Shown here piece after piece: positions 60,123-64,000 of a DNA stretch of 64,000 nt (positions are counted from its first letter, which is position 1; the number at the start of each line of letters is the position of its first letter). The notes under the pieces are model-generated. The model worked only from the letters and a program-made list of their open reading frames with translations, did no database searches and had not been told where the DNA came from. Origin of the DNA: Prinia subflava (taxonomy: Eukaryota > Chordata > Aves > Passeriformes > Cisticolidae). The position numbers and the translations under genes were made by a program. The stretch lies in contig NC_086248.1 of assembly GCF_021018805.1 (NCBI RefSeq), positions 63,125,985-63,189,984 of the forward strand, written 5' to 3'.

Positions 60123-63100
60123 GAGACTTTGAGATATATGAGTAACTTTTGTAGTTTCTAGCCAAAATGCTGGAAGCTTATGGCTTTTTGAGAGTTTTGT
60201 TCTGAATCATGGTTTCTGACTTAATTTCATAACTCCAGGAGAGCATCTTCTGTACTAACAAATAAAATACATAATACACTTCCAATATTGTTTGACTTTC
60301 TTTAATCTGAATATAACAGCTGATGAAAGAAAATATAAACACCTGTAAACAAAACAAAAAAATTGCAGATGAAAGATTTTGCTTTCAACAAAAAACCACA
60401 CATTTTTCCAGACAAAGAATTTTCTTTTGAAATTTTGTTTCTCATTTCATCTGAAAATGCTATGGAAATCTTTAATTGGTAGGAAAGTTGTGAAATCTTC
60501 TGATATATCTTTCCCCTGCTTAATCCCCTTCTCTGTCTAAAGATGCTTACTTTGTTTCTTCTTTTCAATTGTCTGATTTCAGCTTCCAGGTCTTACACTT
60601 TATAATGCCTTTGTCTTCTAGATTAAAGAACACTTCATTAGCCAGTGTTTTCTTCCTGTGGAGTTACTCCATCGAAGTTATAATCAAGTCACCTCTCAAT
60701 CTTCTTTACTTTAAAGGAATGTGAGGGATAAAAGACCTAACAGGCTATGATCTCCGGAGGGGTACTAGAATGGGAAACCCAGTGTTCATTACGGGACCTA
60801 TCATTCACCCTCAGGCAACCCGCCTTATCCACCCCCATGTTTTCTTACTTACAGATTTTTCTTGGTTGTTTAAATTGCAAAGCTTTGGGGTGTGTCTGTA
60901 GCACAACAGATTAGAGACCTTTTTCAAATCCTTATTAGTGCAATTAAAAGCAGCTAAACCATGCTACAAAGGGGTGTGTCGGTTTAGCTCATTTACGCTT
61001 ATTTTGTTGGTAACTGTTCTTATACTTTTCTCTAAAGCTTTTCTTTGTTTGCTTGTCTGTTTTTTAGATGAAACATTGATTTAGAAGATGTGAGGATCCC
61101 TCTTTGGATCATTGCTGATCTGATTTCAGAAAGTGTAAGTTCTAGTTAATATCTTTGTGCGGATTTTGTGAACAGCCAGATAACTAACGCAGGAAATTCT
61201 GTTCTTTTGCAATATTAATTGCTCCATTTTAATTAAGCATAGACAAGAGATCCTACCTTACACAAAAAGCCTAATTAATAATATCAGCAAAAAAATGTGT
61301 ACTTTATACATTGCTTTTGTATGTATTTCTGCAGTAATTAAAGGCATTAAGTGATAGAGGCAGAAGTAAAAGGCGTCATTTAAGATATCTGAACTCCACT
61401 CTATAATGCTTGTAGGTTCTGATGCAGGTTGAGTTAGTCAAACTTGGAGTAAAGGGTAAAATGTTAATCAACCCAGGGCAAAGTGACAGATTTTTGAAAG
61501 TAAGAATTTCCAAAGGTACAACTGTAGTCAAGACAGAACAATTCTGGAAATACTTCAAAAAGACAAAATAGCATGGTAGGATAAAATAGGTAACCCATGG
61601 CAGGTAATTTGTGATAGATAACATTCCTTCTGGCCACAGAGTTCTTCCTGCATCCTATGGACGTCATCGATGCCAGCTAAACAATAAACATTGCTTCAGT
61701 AAAAGAGAGCAAACAAATGGAATAAGAACATAGTATATTACTTTCATCAAGGTATTCACTTCTTATTGAATTCTGCAAACATGACTGGAACGAATACTAA
61801 AAAGCCCCTGCTTGTGTACAACAACAACAAAAAACTGATGAGGCATAATAAATAAATAATTAATTTTATTAATTTTTTTCACTGAAATCACATGGGAAAA
61901 GTTGAAGGCAGAAAAAATTAAATTTTGAACATTAAGTCAGGAAATTTTGAAACACCACAGGGGTTCTTTATCTTCATGCTGAGCCACCTTAGATATGACA
62001 GCAATGAATTTCAGTATAAGCTCTAATTTTGAAATGTACCTCTTTAAAGCAGAGACCCTTTATGAAAATTGTGGAATCAGAATTAAATTAACATTTAGAC
62101 AGGTACATGAATCTACTAAGAAATACACTTTCATGAATTTCAGTTAATTACTTCTTATCCATCCCAAGAAATGAATAGGAGTAGGGTTCATTCTGTGTCT
62201 CAGTCCACTCTGGAGGTCCTCCAAAATTAATGCAGCTGAATATGAAGCATCACTCCAGGGGAAGAGCAAGCTAAAGTGCTAAAGTGCTGTAAAAGACATA
62301 AGCAAACTGGTCAGCACATTGTGAGGAAGTTTGCTTTCAATAGTTATGTAAGATGAGTTTACTTCATAATTCTGTATAGCAAATTCCACTCCAACCTAAT
62401 CAATAAATACAGAGGAAGACAAAGAAAAAAGGTCTGAGATGAAGGTTCATTAACGTGACACTACATCCCATTTTGAAGTAAGGGTTAGGGTCATCATGGG
62501 TCACCTTAGTGCCAGCACATTATTGATGCTGTCCATTTTACATCCTGGGGCAGAAACCTAAAAGTAAAGAAGGTGTGGGGTGACATTTCCTCCCAAGACC
62601 CATTCCAAGGTTGAATTTCTGTAACTGTGCAAGACACAAATTGATTCCTTTGATAAAACTGAAAAGTTGGTAAACCTATCCAGGTATGTTGACCCTGTTG
62701 AATCCAGGTATAACTACTGGTGGCATGAACTTATCATCTCTGCTAGCCTCTGGGCTAAACCTAGCTATCTGCCTTCATATTTTATGCTGGTTCTTTCCAG
62801 CTCTAACATTTGCACTTTGGCTTTCATGGCTTGAACCTTCACTTTAGGGATGGCCCACATTCACCCTGAGAGATTCAGATTGCCATTTGGGAGCAGTCCT
62901 TATGTGAACACAGTGCCTTTTGGACAGGTCTGCCTGTACAAGCCTCTACCCTCTCTGGTCTTAATTTCAAACTAGAGGCTGTTTCCACAGCCAGAGATCA
63001 TAAACTGGGCAAGTTCATGCTGGCTTATGCTGCTGCTTGAGCCTGCTCCAGCCGTAGTCCAGTTTGGCCCAGTTTGGCTCTTGCTACCTCTTGCCTTGTG

Positions 63101-63454
63101 TGTGTATATGCCATATAGGTATGTAGAGGAACAGGTATCAAAAGTCATAATAATACATCTCTGTAGGTGTATGCCCACATGTAGACAAATACACACCAGA
63201 ATACACAAAAATATTTGAAAAAAAAATGTATATATGTTTAGCTATGCTGGTAACAAATACCACTGTGAAATTGTGATCTATATAAACACAGGTGATATCT
63301 GTCCATGTCAGTGCTAGTTTCTGCTATATCCATAGCTCAAACACATAAAACCTTTGTAGCCCCACCTCTCAAAATGATCTTGTAATAGTCCTTTCTGGTA
63401 CAATAACCTGTGTATGTTTCTCTTTCTTACTAGAATTTTGACAAGAATATTAAA

Positions 63455-63513
63455 AACAAACAAGCAGAAACAAACAAAAAACCAACCAAACAAACAAACA
63501 AAAAAAACAAACC
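63455..63513. repeat. (CAAA)n microsatellite, interrupted
   Basis: CAAA units with CAGAAA and CCAACC interruptions, ending in A8CAAACCC. Confidence 0.9.
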
Positions 63514-64000
63514 CACACTCAAGGGCTCTTGGAAGCTTGGTTTGCATTTTGTTTTTGCAATCAGCAGATCTGATGTGATTCTGAAAGTACCTTAAACGTT
63601 CATTATGTATCAAGGACATGGAAAGGCTCTTTAACTGGTGCCCTGGATGGCTTAAAATTGTACTGGCGCCTTCCTGCCTGCTTCTGTATCTTAAACTAAG
63701 CATGAATCACAAGTAATTGCCCAGTCTAATCAAATTCTTCCTGAATATATGTTACATAGAGTTACAGGAGATGTGCTATATCTTCAAAAAAGGAAATATT
63801 TCAAGGTCTAATCAGATCACTATAAGTAGAAAAGCAGTGATCACTAATACCAAATGAAATTAGATTGTGAAAAGTACAGAGTGGGTTATGAGATAAGGCC
63901 CAAGTGATCACTAGTATAAATTATTGATCCCTACTTTCAAATTCCACTGTATGACTGACATTTCCTCCAGTGTTTCTATGTGTGGCTCAATTGTTACGTG

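Larger units (their letters stand above)
59230..64000. other. AT-rich non-coding DNA, no gene seen
   Basis: After a GC-richer part (59,230-59,560) the sequence is AT-rich with a T-rich run (60091-60122) and a CAAA microsatellite (63455-63513). The 129-codon minus-strand frame at 63314-63703 passes through that microsatellite, which supplies its F/V/C-rich middle, and I discount it. Confidence 0.6.

Noticed and set aside
63314..63703. 129-codon minus-strand frame
   Set aside because: Its central F/V/C-rich part is the reverse complement of a CAAA microsatellite, and its length is within chance expectation.

Overview
This looks like nuclear DNA from a songbird (order Passeriformes), from a gene desert or a very long intron. 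Three things point that way. At 16379-16441 there is the antisense 3' end of an avian CR1 LINE. At 53142-53607 there is an LTR that I recognise as a passerine endogenous retrovirus type. The rest is AT-rich, CpG-poor DNA with simple repeats scattered at the low density typical of birds. I see nothing prokaryotic: no operons, ribosome binding sites, rRNA, tRNA or CRISPR. The longest open frames (116-130 codons, several starting at non-ATG codons) are about what chance gives in 64 kb of this composition. I cannot name any protein-coding gene here.

Layout. 1-8.5 kb: AT-rich single-copy DNA with a few microsatellites and a four-copy 15-bp minisatellite. 8.5-9.6 kb: the outstanding feature, about 1.1 kb of tandem array built from 109 units of a 10-bp motif (consensus CCGGYTCMRA). 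It is GC- and CpG-dense inside an AT-rich desert. Its CCGG cores are spaced 10 bp apart, which fits the paired half-site rule of CP2-family factors (TFCP2, TFCP2L1, UBP1) and contains the AACCGGTT core of Grainyhead-like factors. 9.6-33.8 kb: mostly featureless DNA with a strong small hairpin (11.2 kb), the CR1 remnant, a GC-richer island near 18.6-19.1 kb, a splice-bracketed candidate exon on the minus strand (25336-25505), an ancient amniote repeat (28.6 kb) and a weaker plus-strand candidate exon (30642-30824). 33.8-35.1 kb: a GC-rich patch with a strong hairpin, then a short open frame followed by A29, possibly a retrocopy. 35-52.4 kb: mostly unremarkable, with microsatellites and a palindromic POU-type site at 45.4 kb. 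52.4-53.9 kb: a possible DNA-transposon remnant followed by the LTR. 54-64 kb: a purine-rich stretch, a homeodomain/POU-rich segment that resembles a conserved non-coding element, a 75-bp candidate exon with a strong donor site (59155-59229), and a CAAA microsatellite near the end.

There is no evident gene cooperation to describe. The candidate exons may belong to one or more long-intron genes or lncRNAs on either strand, or may be chance, and the sequence alone does not decide between these. The most promising undescribed element is the 10-bp array. If functional, it would be a homotypic cluster of CP2/Grainyhead-type binding sites of extreme density; if not, it is still an unusual CpG-rich satellite.
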